Of a stretch of DNA of 25,939 nt, positions 1-8,852 are shown piece by piece. The DNA is from Chara braunii (Eukaryota > Streptophyta > Charophyceae > Charales > Characeae): contig BFEA01000649.1 in assembly GCA_003427395.1 (NCBI GenBank), positions 474,335-500,273 of the forward strand, in the 5' to 3' direction. The notes beneath the pieces were generated by a model. That model made no database searches and was not told the DNA's origin. It was given only the letters and a program-made list of their open reading frames with translations. Within the stretch, counting starts at the first letter, position 1, and every line of letters starts with the position of its first letter. Position numbers and translations under genes: made by a program.

Positions 1-407
1 GTACCCTAGGGTTAGGGCGGCCTAGTGATATGCTTTTGTCGTAGACGTGCTGTGGGTTGGACGTACCCTAGAGTTAGGGCGGTCCAACTTTTTGTCGTTT
101 GTACTTATGTTCAGGCAAGCTAGACCTACCCCTGGGTAGGGATGGTCTAAAATGATGCCATATGTAACTTTGTTTAAAGCAGATTGGGCACACCCTAGGG
201 TTAGAGCAGCCCAGTTCTATGCTCTTTGTCGTCAGTTAGGCAGAAGTTAGACGTACCCTAGGGTTAGGGCGGACTGGTCATATGCCTTATTTGTACAGTT
301 CATGTTATGTTGGACATACCCTAGGGTTAGGGCAGTCCAAATGTGCGTACTTTACTTGTGTACCCAGGCAGGTCAGTTATACCCTAGGGTTAAGGCCTTG
401 TCTGACC
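1..407 (+). repeat. Array of stem-loops with conserved loop, left
   Basis: About seven units carry a core close to TACCCTAGGGTTAGGGCG. Four have clear flanking stems of differing sequence: GTTGGAC/GTCCAAC at 56-62/82-88; TAGACC/GGTCTA at 121-126/144-149; TGGGC/GCCCA at 185-189/209-213; TTGGAC/GTCCAA at 310-315/335-340. A fifth has GGTCAG/CTGACC at 371-376/402-407 with a longer loop. The first unit is cut by the window edge and the one near 253-275 has lost its pairing. Loops are mostly 17-19 nt. The array lies at the position in this arm that corresponds to the 16,157-17,090 array in the other arm. Confidence 0.75.
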
Positions 408-800
408 GTATGCCATAGGAAAGGGGGATGTAAAAGGGAAGGAACTAAGCGATTTAACGAACTACTTGGACTAAATTAATATGAGATTGTGAGAGACGTT
501 TGGTTATGCATGCTTATGGGCTCTCACTCTGGGGCATCTCTTTGATAGTTTAGTTGCTTTGGGTGTTCGTCGAGTGTTGCAGCTATAGGCAGGTAGGATG
601 GATGATGGGAGGGAAAGCTTGTGATAAGATATGACTGACTCTATTGGGAGTTAGGATCAGTGTTATCGCACAGCCTCATCAAGAGGTCGTACCGATTATC
701 GTTGATTCTCCCTTCCAAGTAAGTGTCAGAAGTTAGTCCCAACTATAGTTATGCCTTCTCTTTTCAGTTTCAGCTTTATATAAATCTTGGCAACCTCCTG
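408..800. other. No recognised feature
   Basis: This mixed-composition stretch lies between the stem-loop array and the GGAAGCGCTGCC repeats. I see no coding signature, RNA gene or clear repeat in it. It corresponds to the divergent 15,900-16,150 part of the other arm. Confidence 0.5.
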
Positions 801-803
801 TTC

Positions 804-907
804 CTACGGGAAGCGCTGCCGAAATTTTTACAAATCTGAAAGAGTTATTCATTTTTGGATTCGTAGAAATTCTGGAAAGGTACTTTACCTACGGGAAACG
901 CTGCCGA
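804..907 (+). repeat. Two copies of a CTACGGGAAGCGCTGCCG repeat
   Basis: CTACGGGAAGCGCTGCCG occurs at 804-821 and again, with one change (GGAAAC), at 889-906, each followed by an A-rich stretch and a 'GAATTTAGGGAGTTAGA'-type segment. The other arm carries five reverse-complement copies at 15,330-15,850. The core GGAAGCGCTGCC is itself nearly palindromic. Confidence 0.7.
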
Positions 908-939
908 AAAACTTCACAGAATTTAGGGAGTTAGATTAT

Positions 940-1815
940 ACTTTAGCTAAGAGAGACTTGACAAATCCACCCTGGATAGGGGAGATGCTGTCAAATTTTC
1001 TCAGTGACTTCGCGTTAGTGAGAGAAGCTGAACGTGAGACTGATAGAGGAGCTAGGGTACGAATGGGGGAACTATCCTCTACTTGGGTTGAACATAGTAG
1101 TGGTTCTCTTTGACCTATATTGTGATGCAGGTTTTCACATCCGATTGAAGGCTCGAATTGTTCGGTCTGATTCTACGAAGGGATCACTTGTCTGTTATCA
1201 CTGATAACAGGTCGGTTGCCGATTCGTCGGTTTACGACTCAACTTTCCTATTTTTCCTACCTCTCAACCTAAGGCCTTGACCCTGCCAGGATTTATGTAT
1301 TTCTTTGGGTTTTCACCAAGTTTTTTTATAAATGGCCATTTCGGAAAGACTGAGTACTTTTGCTGAGGTTGGGTCGGGAAATGGTTGGACTTGAGGGTAT
1401 AAGGCAGGGTGTGAGAAGAAGAAGGCTGAAAAGTTGACCCTTTTAGTGTGTATGATGTTGTTTGAATGTCGGATGAATGCAAGTATGTATGGGAGGAACT
1501 CGATTAAATATGTGGTGAATGATTATGTTTAGAGTTCAAATGAGCAAACCACACAACTGTCGTGAGAGTGAACTACCCCACAACTTTTTGTTTGAGTGAG
1601 ATTGTCTTTTCCCATCCTGATAAAGTGATAGTCAAAGTGGGCGTACACACGGGTAATCGGGTTGTCACCTGCCAGCGTCAAGTACTCGCTCTTTCTTTTT
1701 CCTTGTTTTGAAATTATTTTTGTGGAACGATAAAGTTCCGGGCGGAAGGATTAGCGTGTCGCTGGTGGTGCACCAGACAACTCACCACCGCTCCGAACTC
1801 CTTCCTATCCTAGGG
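940..1815. other. Inverted-arm sequence without a gene
   Basis: This part aligns in reverse to about 14,880-15,320. The most conserved block is TGTTATCACTGATAACAGG followed by TCGGTTGCCGATTCGTCGG (about 1,193-1,230). A hairpin-like GGTGGTG/CACCACC pair lies near 1,763-1,791. No open frame is shared with the other arm, so I call no gene here. Confidence 0.5.
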
Positions 1816-1864
1816 ACCATCTTACCTCGCACCCTTTGGGGCATCTCAGGGTGCAGAAGATGGT
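1816..1864. repeat. 15-bp interrupted hairpin
   Basis: ACCATCTT (1816-1823) pairs with AAGATGGT (1857-1864). After a small internal loop, GCACCCT (1829-1835) pairs with AGGGTGC (1848-1854), leaving a 12-nt apical loop. Confidence 0.7.
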
Positions 1865-1884
1865 AAGACCCTCAGGCCGGTTTT

Positions 1885-1919
1885 GCGCTCGCTAAAGGTT
1901 TACCCCCCTTAGCGTGCGC
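1885..1919. repeat. 11-bp hairpin with one mismatch
   Basis: GCGCTCGCTAA (1885-1895) pairs with TTAGCGTGCGC (1909-1919) except at one T-T position. The loop is 13 nt. It follows directly on the hairpin at 1816-1864. Confidence 0.65.
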
Positions 1920-2064
1920 ATTAGCCGACTCCTGAGCGTCGAGAGCGACCCAATGGCTCAAACGAGGCCACTCGGGTATGGGCATCACATTGTGCGCCGA
2001 CATCACGACTGCATGTGCAAATCCGCATTGTTGGTCGGTATGCGTAGGTCCTGCGTCCGCGCGG

Positions 2065-2121
2065 CTTTATAGTAAACCACACGCGCAGCACTTACCGATT
2101 TCCGCGCTCTAAAGTTATGGG
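2065..2121 (-). promoter_or_regulatory. Promoter-like unit: upstream box plus TATA
   Basis: Reading the minus strand, CCCATAACTTTA (2121-2110) is followed 38 nt later by TATAAAG (2071-2065) and then GCCGCGCGGACGCAGG. The same two boxes at nearly the same spacing occur at 2,752-2,694 on this strand and at 13,524 and 14,127 on the plus strand in the other arm. The four-fold conservation of spacing supports a core promoter, but no transcript evidence is available from sequence alone. Confidence 0.4.
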
Positions 2122-2501
2122 TCAAGCGGAGAAAGCAAAAGCAGGTTATGGCGAGTATGGCCGAGCATCGGCTGCGCGAAGCGACGCGTAGGCGGGGAAT
2201 CATCCCAAATCCGCCTATGGAGCCCCTCGTACGAGTCTCCAACATCTCGAACGTCGGGCGGCCTATGGGCCTGATTTTGGGCCTTACCCGTGCGCGCCTT
2301 TCGCGTTGGCCTACCCCTTCCTTGTGAAACGACTATCAGACTATCTGCAGTTGTTTCCTCCTTAAAGTCTTCATGGTTGGACGTTGTAGTCTGTGGTCAC
2401 CGTCAAAGTCAAACCCCTTGATTTTGGCCACCATGACAGCCCTAAAGTTGTCTACTCAACCCCTCTGCAAAGGGTGCAGAAGTGGGTGTGGTCTTCAACC
2501 G

Positions 2502-2610
2502 CATATAGCGGTTGTCTGGCGTCGAGAGATTAACCCTCAAAGCGCCTGTCAGCCAACACTTGAATGTCGAACGCGACCCTCGAGATTATCAAGGGTCGCG
2601 AGGCTACGAG
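2502..2610. repeat. Two conserved hairpins
   Basis: CAACCGC and GCGGTTG flank a 5-nt loop near 2,498-2,516. GCGACCCT and AGGGTCGC flank an 11-nt loop near 2,572-2,600. Equivalent hairpins, with partly different stem sequence, occur in the other arm near 13,680-13,712 and 13,763-13,781. Confidence 0.55.
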
Positions 2611-2693
2611 TACCACATAGTACCCCATCAGCGCAAGTGCTTGCGAATGCCCGCCTGGCTGGTCGATATGAGGAGGTCATGCGCGCGCACGAC

Positions 2694-2752
2694 TCTTATA
2701 CGAAAGTTCAGCGCGTGGTACCTACCTGATTCTCGCGGCATGAAGTTATGGG
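2694..2752 (-). promoter_or_regulatory. Second promoter-like unit, more decayed
   Basis: On the minus strand CCCATAACTTC (2752-2742) precedes TATAAGA (2700-2694) by about 41 nt, with a GCGCGC-rich stretch just after. It lies about 630 bp upstream (minus-strand sense) of the better-preserved unit at 2,121-2,065, so the arm contains a direct duplication. Confidence 0.3.
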
Positions 2753-3269
2753 TCGGATACTGAAGGGACTAGGAGTGTTGTGATGTTGTGTTTGTTTTGT
2801 GTTTTTCCATGTGTTATGTGTGGTTAAATGTGAGTGTTGTGGTGTAACGCGTGGTGTGTGCGATGCGTCCTAGTCGACCGGCGCCGAGTCGCGTTTGGGA
2901 CCTCAGCCCACCAATACGTCGATTCGCGTGCGGGTTCGATTTTTCGGGCGTTCGGCCACGCGTAACCCCCTATGCTACAGCGAACGAGAAACGCCCTCGG
3001 TTGGGCCACCTCTGCAATTGCATACGAAAAGCTTCCGCATATGGTTCAGTAGCTCGACAGGGATACGCCCACCTAAGGGATGGTGCAGCTCCTGCAGGTG
3101 GAGGTCAGCGGTGCCTCGCGTAACCCTGTCCTGTCGTAGGGGCTCGCGAGAGGTACGGCTAACGCACTCGGCCGGAGCGGCTAAGACCCTCTGCGACAAA
3201 GTCCTGCCAAATCCTGCGTGATGCGGCCGGGAGGGTTCCCGTGCGGGACCGATGCGCACGACAACGCGA

Positions 3270-4253
3270 AACAATCCTTCGGAGATATTTCCTCGTGGAT
3301 TTCCTCAAAAAATCCTTAATGGTGTTATACAGCCTAAGCATAGAACGCATATCCCGATGATAGAACTTACTAACATAACCCGGGTTTTTAAGAACTGAAA
3401 TCAAAAGATGCTTCAGGTAGTTACACTGTGGCTTCCATGCAACAGCGTATTTTACTACAATAGAACCACCCTCCTCAAACCATGCTTTACAGTGTTTAAG
3501 CAGGCCCGACTCGTTGCCGCGAGACAACTTGGTATTACCGAACTTCTTCGAAATCAACTTCCATGCAGATTGCCAAGTATTACCACCACTTGTATATATA
3601 ACTTAAAGTTCCTATCACCCAGAGACTCGCGTTCCTTCAAAATATTGAACAGGTCGAGGCGCCAGGTATCAGAGGAACAAAAATGGAAACATATAGGCAC
3701 TATAACACGTTGGTCAGCATGAGCTGACCCATGTTTGCGCAGTCGCTCATTCTTACCGATCGATCGTCCTTCCCGGCACTTCCGAGGTTTTATCCCCGCG
3801 GTATTGAGGTAAGGCGACCACTGACGGATATAGATGTTCTCCAATTTAGTCAGTTTGTCATTGATAATTGTATCAACCGGTATAAGAACATAACTCTCCA
3901 CCCCGAAACATTCGAGCCATCGATAGAAGTGGTTAGGAGATTGGGCTCGACTCACGTATCTGTGCTCACGCTACCTAACATCGAGATGGCGTGACGACTT
4001 GGCAACGTACTGTGATTTGCAATAAGGTGATACAACCACATATACTATAGGTGAGATTAACAAGTTCCGTACCAAACAGATCAAACAAACGTATCAATGC
4101 CTCAACACACTTGTGAGTCCAACGTAAAACACCAAGTAGTGAAAGATTAACAATCGCAAGGCGTAACAATTCTTCGATCCTACTATCAACTCTGTCAATC
4201 AGACTGCGAATCCGGGTAAGATAGTTCACCATGTGCCACAAATCGGCAATACT
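3270..4253 (-). pseudogene. Broken GIY-YIG endonuclease segment of a Penelope-like retroelement
   Basis: Three overlapping frames can be read in minus order. The first (about 4,253-3,975) gives a Leu-rich helical stretch (WHMVNYLTRIRSLIDRV...). The second (3,955-3,554, opening directly after a TAG) contains SYVLIPVDTI and KLTKLENIYIRQWSPYLNTAG, which fits the C-terminal half of a GIY-YIG nuclease: the Glu of LEN is the expected metal-binding residue and the Asn of YLNT is the usual conserved Asn. The third (about 3,600-3,270) continues with TKLSRGNESGLLKHC and GGSIVVKYAVAW, a region I do not recognise. The shift between the second and third frames falls in a TATATATA run near 3,592-3,600, consistent with slippage. 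Family knowledge: Penelope-like elements place GIY-YIG after the reverse transcriptase. No reverse transcriptase core is present here, so this is a deleted, dead copy. Its tail is the inverted-repeat arm 1-3,275. Confidence 0.7.
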
Positions 4254-4262
4254 GAACCCTCC

Positions 4263-5490
4263 TCATTCGGGGGTATCTTGCTTCGCCTCCTCAGCAGGAT
4301 CTCCCACGTCAGCATCAAACGGTGCCACATCGTCATCGTCATCAGGTCCGTAAGTGACGTGTGTACGGTGCGCCGCAATATCAAAAATTGACTCAAACTT
4401 ACCATTGTAAGGAATGCCCTCGTCCTTACAAATATTTTGCAGTATAAGTGCATCCAGACACTTGAGGTCGCTCAACACCTTCTTCTCAAAGCGCGGTTGT
4501 CCGACCAAACCGATGGCCGCTGGTGTTTTCTTTCGTATCGTAGGTGGGGTCTTCTTCGGAGTCGGGGTCTTCGTCATCAAATTCTTGGAGCGTGTGACTC
4601 TGCCCGTCCTACGCCGGGGCGTGCGCTTAGGTGGTAGCTCCATAGGTGGGTTGTCCTCAATCACCACCTCAGGCCCTCTATTCCTCTTGTCGGTCAAACT
4701 CAGGCTACGTGTACGCAGGTTGATCTCCTCCGTCTCACTGCTGCTAGCACTGCTCTCCTACGAGGCTTCGTGTGAGGAGACTTTTGTTTACCCCTAGCAA
4801 CCACCGTGCATATCTCGCCAATGGCCTCTCGAATCTCCTATCGTATATCATCACGAACTTCATCACGCAACTCGCCAACCCGTAGCGCCATCTTGATGTC
4901 AAAACACTTGTGAATCTCCTCCTTCCGCTCGGTCTCCTTGCGGGCTTTCTCGGCCCTGTGCGCCTTCTTGAGTTCTGACTCCGCACGCTCCGCCGCTGCT
5001 CTTTCCCCCGCTTCAAGCTTCTCGGCTCGCCGTCGCTCTTTCGCAGCCTTCTTCTGCTGTTCGATCTCCACGTACTGGCAGACAACAGCAACACTCGTCC
5101 CGATTTCTTCAACCTTAGACTCGAGAACATCACTGTGTTGCGTCAGCCTAGCTCGCTCAGACCGACCAGGTGAGCTGGTCTCTCGGGAATCTCCAGTTGC
5201 TCCCTTACTGGAGTAAGTGTTCCTACGCGGGTGCGGACACTGATAAACATAGTGCCATGATTCCCTGTAGTTGAAACACGTAAGAGGACCTCTACGGGGT
5301 CCGCGATCATGGTAGCGATCGCATGCTCTGTCACTGCCTTGTGCGCGATCACACTACCGTACCGTCGGTCGCTCCCATAACCGCGCTGTCTCTCTCTGTG
5401 GTCGCGATCGCCGCTGTACCGATCGCAGCTACTCCTCCCATGGTCGTAATAGTTACCGCCCTGCTCACGGCAGTCCCCGTATCCCGCCAT
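4263..5490 (-). pseudogene. Broken gag-like ORF1 with decayed zinc knuckle, coiled coil and SAP-like end
   Basis: The start is taken at ATG 5490-5488 (MAGYGDCREQGGNYYDHG). An Arg/Gly/Asp/Tyr-rich, RNA-binding-like N-terminus (to about 5,375) is followed by a 2-nt GT duplication that shifts frame. The next frame reads LTCFNYRESWHYVYQC: a CX2CX4HX4C knuckle whose second Cys is Tyr. A strongly charged Glu/Lys/Arg coiled coil follows (EIEQQKKAAKERRRAEKLEA, about 5,070-4,915), and then an in-frame TAG near 4,836. A second shift near 4,770 restores SASSSETEEINL and a Pro/Lys/Arg-rich linker. The C-terminus, LKCLDALILQNICKDEGIPY, resembles a SAP-type helix-extended-helix, ending in an acidic tail and TGA at 4,263. 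Role by analogy: nucleic-acid-binding structural ORF of a retroelement. It is joined almost directly to the endonuclease relic downstream, so the polymerase region has been lost. Confidence 0.65.
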
Positions 5491-6349
5491 CTAAAAAAAC
5501 GTCGCCTGCTAACTCAATACTAATATGCCTCGAAATCGTTGCCGATCGCCGCCGTCGTAGTCTACGTCTGTGACTGGAAAGGTTGGATACTAGAAAACGT
5601 GCTCACTTGCCTCGGCGGGTTAACTCCAAGGTCGTTCACACACGCAATAAAAAGTATCAGAGGTAAGGAAAGAGTCACGTCATACAAAACTCAGGTGAGT
5701 AACACTCAGGTGAGCTAGAGACAAGACAGGTGTGAGAAAAAAACACAACCTCGAAATTTACGGTAACCACACGCTCGAAAAGTAAGGAGTTTAGTACATC
5801 CGCACACCCAAGACTCCAAGCATTCCACGACCTCCGTACCCCTACCGCGAGCGGTAGCAGGCACACCGTAAGAGGAGGTCAACATCTTGCTCACACACTA
5901 TATAGTCCTGCGCACGGTAGAATTGGAAAAACGTGCGGTCCGGTAACTAGTCCCACACCGGGGGTACTTAGTTCGGGTTACCATTAGCTAGTACCACCTA
6001 GCCCCTAGTACGATCTACATGGTTCACAAATGCAGAAAGTGGGTCAAAAACAAGCAAATAGATCTACTGGAAACAGTCGACGGTTCAAAACTCTGCGGTC
6101 TCTGGGCCAACATACAAGTAACACCACACAAAACAAAAAACAGAAAAATAAAAAACCGCAGAGCCAAAAAACACAGTACTGCCACATATTGACACCTCCA
6201 TATTACGAGATTTTTTTATATTATTTGGTAGACAAAAATGACTTCAAAATGTATAGTCATGTACATGACATCATATAGAACACACCAAATTTATTTCCCA
6301 TTAAATTCAAACATGTTTCACGTGCCGAATACCGACGGTCTCCTAACCC
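5491..6349. other. Upstream region of the gag-like relic, no gene
   Basis: The minus strand contains a TATA-like CTATATAG near 5,899-5,906 and direct repeats of CTCAGGTGAG (about 5,691-5,716). This could be the 5' untranslated or promoter region of the relic, but support is weak. From 6,010 to 6,300 the sequence is A-rich. At about 6,320-6,350 a short stretch ending CCTAACCCTATA resembles the end of the TA-flanked elements that follow. Confidence 0.35.
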
Positions 6350-6369
6350 TATATATATATATATATATA
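6350..6369. repeat. (TA)n microsatellite
   Basis: A pure TA tract at the left edge of the first TA-flanked element. Comparable tracts lie at 7,108-7,129, 7,785-7,812, 7,848-7,882, 7,940-7,958, 8,822-8,852, 9,609-9,631 and 9,755-9,819. Confidence 0.95.
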
Positions 6370-7107
6370 CATGGTTGCCAGACCTAAAGTAATGATGCCC
6401 CTAAGCTGACCGCCGAACGTTCGGGCGTTCGGGTCCCCGTACGGGGGCCGAACCTAAAGGGGTTCAGACCCCGCAAAAAAAATATTTTGACACCTAAATA
6501 TTATTATTCGTTTCTGAATTGTTTTTTGTCAGGTTTTTGTAATGTAAGGTATCTTCCTCTAAATTTTGAAGCCATTCTGTTTAGCCAAACAAAAATAAAA
6601 AATTGACAAAGATGGTGGTGTCAAAACTTGCTTGCCCACTCAGTAATTTATTTATTTTTTTCTTTTCACTTTTTAGTTTTCCTTTATTTCACTCATGGAA
6701 AATATTATTATTTTTTCAAACTTCATTTGTAAATTCTCTATTATGTAAAATATAGATATATCAATTTTCATGGCATTTGTCCCAGCCAAAAGACAATGAA
6801 AAATCGCCAAAGATAGCGGTGTAAAAAACGTGCTCGTCCACTCACTAATTTCATTCTCGTTTTATTTTTATTAATTTTTATTATTATTATGTATTGTTAG
6901 TATTTTTTTTTTTTTCAAATTTGGTATAGAAACTAGATGTAACGTTGCGGCAAATATTGTTTTGTTTATTCTTAAGCATAACATATATTGTTTTCTTATA
7001 CAAATATTTTTTCCCCCCCCGAACGGCCAAAAGCATCGAGAGGGGGTGCAAAACGTTCGGGCGTTCGGGTTCGGGCATTCGGGTCGTCCGGAACACCGAC
7101 AACCTTG
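6370..7107 (+). mobile_element. TA-flanked non-autonomous element, unit 1
   Basis: The unit opens with a GC-rich TTCGGGCGTTCGGG end, continues as AT-rich non-coding DNA, and closes with a second GC-rich end (GTTCGGGCGTTCGGGTTCGG) before the next TA tract. It carries two copies of a motif close to GCCAAAGATGGCGGTGTC (6,604-6,625 and 6,805-6,832), each followed by GTGCTCG-CCACTCA. There is no coding potential. It looks like a MITE or other short non-autonomous element inserted into TA repeats. The superfamily is not clear to me. Confidence 0.6.
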
Positions 7108-7129
7108 TATATATATATATATATATATA

Positions 7130-7784
7130 CAGGGTCATGAGACCGTACGTACGGAGGTCCCCGGGCAGACCTCCGTACGTACGGGCGTTCGGGGTCCCAT
7201 ACGGGGTTCAAACCTGACGACATTCGGCCCCCGCCAAAAAATATTTCGGGGCCTAAACATAATTATTTTTTTCTGATTGTTTTTTTGTGAGTTCTCTATG
7301 ACATGATGTACATGCCTGTAAATTTTCAGGTCATTTGGCTAAGCAAAATAAGAATGAACAATCGCCAAAGATGGCGGTGTCAAAACGTGCTCGCCGACAA
7401 TTTTTTTCACTTTTTACTTTTTGCTTTCACTTTAGTTCGGGGTCTAAACAATTTTATTATTTTTTGAAACGTTTCTCGCACTCACTAATTTAATTCTCTT
7501 TTTATTTTTATTTATTTTTATTATTAGTATTTATTTTCCGTACTTTATTTTTATTTCAAATTTGGTAAGGAATTCGGATGTAATGCTCAGGCAAATCTTG
7601 TTTAATTTATTTTTTTCCATAACATACCGTTTTTTTCAGATTTTTTCGATGACTTTTGTTTTCTTCTTTTTTTGTTTTTTTGGTCCACGTTCGGCTTGAA
7701 CGACCGAATGCATCCCCAAGGGGTCCCATACGAACGGGAGTTCGGGTTCGGGCGTTCGGCCCATCTTGGACGCCCGTTATCCTG
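7130..7784 (+). mobile_element. TA-flanked non-autonomous element, unit 2
   Basis: The unit begins ACAGGGTCATGAGACC and ends GGACGCCCGTTATCCTGTA, giving short terminal inverted repeats (ACAGGGT with ATCCTGT) immediately inside the TA tracts. A single GCCAAAGATGGCGGTGTC motif lies at 7,364-7,381. The order of GC-rich end, AT-rich body, poly-T and second GC-rich end matches unit 1. Confidence 0.65.
7143..7184. repeat. 17-bp perfect hairpin in the element end
   Basis: CCGTACGTACGGAGGTC (7143-7159) pairs perfectly with 7168-7184 around an 8-nt CCCGGGCA loop. The same structure occurs in units 5 and 6 with different stem sequence. Confidence 0.9.
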
Positions 7785-7803
7785 TATATATATATATATA
7801 CAT

Positions 7804-7927
7804 ATATATATAGTTTGATTTTGTTTTTGTTTAGGTAGCTCAGTTGGTATATATATATATATATATATCGTCATATATATATACCAACTGAGCTACCTAA
7901 ACAAAAACAAAATCAAACTATATATAT
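7804..7927. repeat. 55-bp perfect inverted repeat with tRNA A-box-like motif
   Basis: Positions 7804-7858 pair without mismatch with 7873-7927, leaving a 14-nt spacer. The non-TA part of each arm contains GGTAGCTCAGTTGGTA, which matches the D-arm/A-box consensus of eukaryotic tRNA genes (TRGYNNANNGG). The expected B box is missing because TA repeats follow at once. The segment is a foreign insert between TA tracts and is not part of the neighbouring 0.7-kb elements. Confidence 0.9.
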
Positions 7928-7958
7928 TTCGTCACAAACATATATATATATATAGATA

Positions 7959-8489
7959 TAAGGTTACCGGCGTTCGGGACGAGCCGAACGCCCAAACCCG
8001 AACGCCCGAATGTACGGGACCCCTTCGGCACGCGTTCGGCAGTTCACTCCGAACGCGGACCAAAAAAAAAAAAAAAGGAAGTTTTTAAAAACTTCCAAAA
8101 AAAACATATGTTATGGAGATAAATAAACTAAAAACATTTGCCTGGGCACAACATCCAAATTCTTTAGCAAATTTGAATTAAAAATCAAATACAGAAAATA
8201 AACACTATGATAAAAAAAAAAAAAAAAAAAAGAATTAAAATGAGTAAGTGTGCCAGCACCTTTTCCACACCGCCATCTTTGCCGATTTTTAGTTATTTTT
8301 TGGCATTGACAAATGCCCTGAAAAGTTTCAGATATGCAGTTTACTTAATCAATAACTCGTTAAAATGTTTTCAAAAAATAATAAAATTGTTTAGGTCCCG
8401 GAATAAAGTGAAAATAAAAAGTTAAAAGTAAAAAAAAACAAAATAGTGACTGGACGAGCACGTTTCGACACCCCCATCTTTGACGATTT
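7959..8489 (-). mobile_element. TA-flanked element, unit 3, reversed and partial
   Basis: After the TA tract the unit opens GGTTACCGGCGTTCGGGACG, the reverse complement of the right end of the other units. It carries reversed GATGGCGGTGTC motifs at 8,264-8,285 and 8,467-8,486, then breaks off in the middle of the element where unit 4 begins in the opposite direction. Confidence 0.6.
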
Positions 8490-8821
8490 TAAAAATTGGC
8501 AAAGATGGCGGTGTCGAAAAGGTGCTGGCACACTCACTCATTTTAATTCTCTTTCTATGTTTTCTTCTTTTTATCATGGTGTTTATTTTCTATATTTGAT
8601 TTTTAATTCAAAATTGGTAAAGACTTTGGATGTAGTTCCAAGGCCAATGTTCTTAAGTGTATTTTTCTCCATAACATATGTTTTTTTCGGAATTTTTCGA
8701 AAACTTGTTTTTTTTTTTTTTTTTTTTTTGTCCGCGAATGGCCGAACGCCTTCCGAAGGAGTCCCATACGTTTGGGCGTTCGGGTTCGGGCCTTCGGCCC
8801 GTCCTGAACATCGGCAACCCT
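8490..8821 (+). mobile_element. TA-flanked element, unit 4, partial
   Basis: This is the right half only: the GGCAAAGATGGCGGTGTCG motif at 8,498-8,516, an AT-rich body, a T(18+) tract near 8,710-8,729, and the GC-rich right end finishing CCGGCAACCCTGTA-type before the TA tract at 8,822. With unit 3 it forms an inverted pair centred near 8,491. Confidence 0.6.
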
Positions 8822-8852
8822 GTATATATGTATATATATATATATATATATA

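Larger units (their letters stand above)
1..3275 (+). repeat. Left arm of a large diverged inverted repeat
   Basis: The reverse complement of this segment aligns colinearly with 12,947-about 17,100. Shared landmarks, left/right, include GCGCATCGGTCC (near 3,243/12,970), the Tyr/Leu-rich junction ATTGTTYCGC (near 3,270/12,947), GAGAGATTAACCCTC (near 2,523/13,742), ATGGTTGGACGTTGTAGTC (2,372/near 13,950), TCGGTTGCCGATTCGTCGG (near 1,212/15,005) and the GGAAGCGCTGCC repeats (804, 889/15,330-15,850). The best stretches look roughly 75-80% identical by eye, with many indels, so the copies are old. The window edge cuts this arm at position 1. It forms the 3' tail of the minus-strand retroelement relic at 3,270-5,490. 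Confidence 0.85.

Noticed and set aside
1-407. Telomere-like CCCTAGGGTTAGGG words (and CCCTAACCCTAGG near 20,142)
   Set aside because: The words are single, palindromic, 50-70 bp apart and sit in hairpin loops. They are not a head-to-tail telomere array.
787-1113. 108-codon open frame on the plus strand in the left arm
   Set aside because: The frame is not preserved in the homologous right arm, where stops interrupt the matching sequence. It also crosses the CTACGGGAAGCGCTGCCG repeats.
2373-2729. Open frame beginning MVGRCS, with a similar start (MVGRCSPW) at 13,950 on the minus strand
   Set aside because: Only about 60 bp of DNA is shared and the frames diverge at once afterwards. DNA-level conservation of the arm explains the similarity.
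3664-3675. GGTATCAGAGG, similar to a tRNA-Met primer-binding site (again near 5,656)
   Set aside because: It lies inside the minus-strand endonuclease relic, with no LTR end beside it, and is short enough to be chance.
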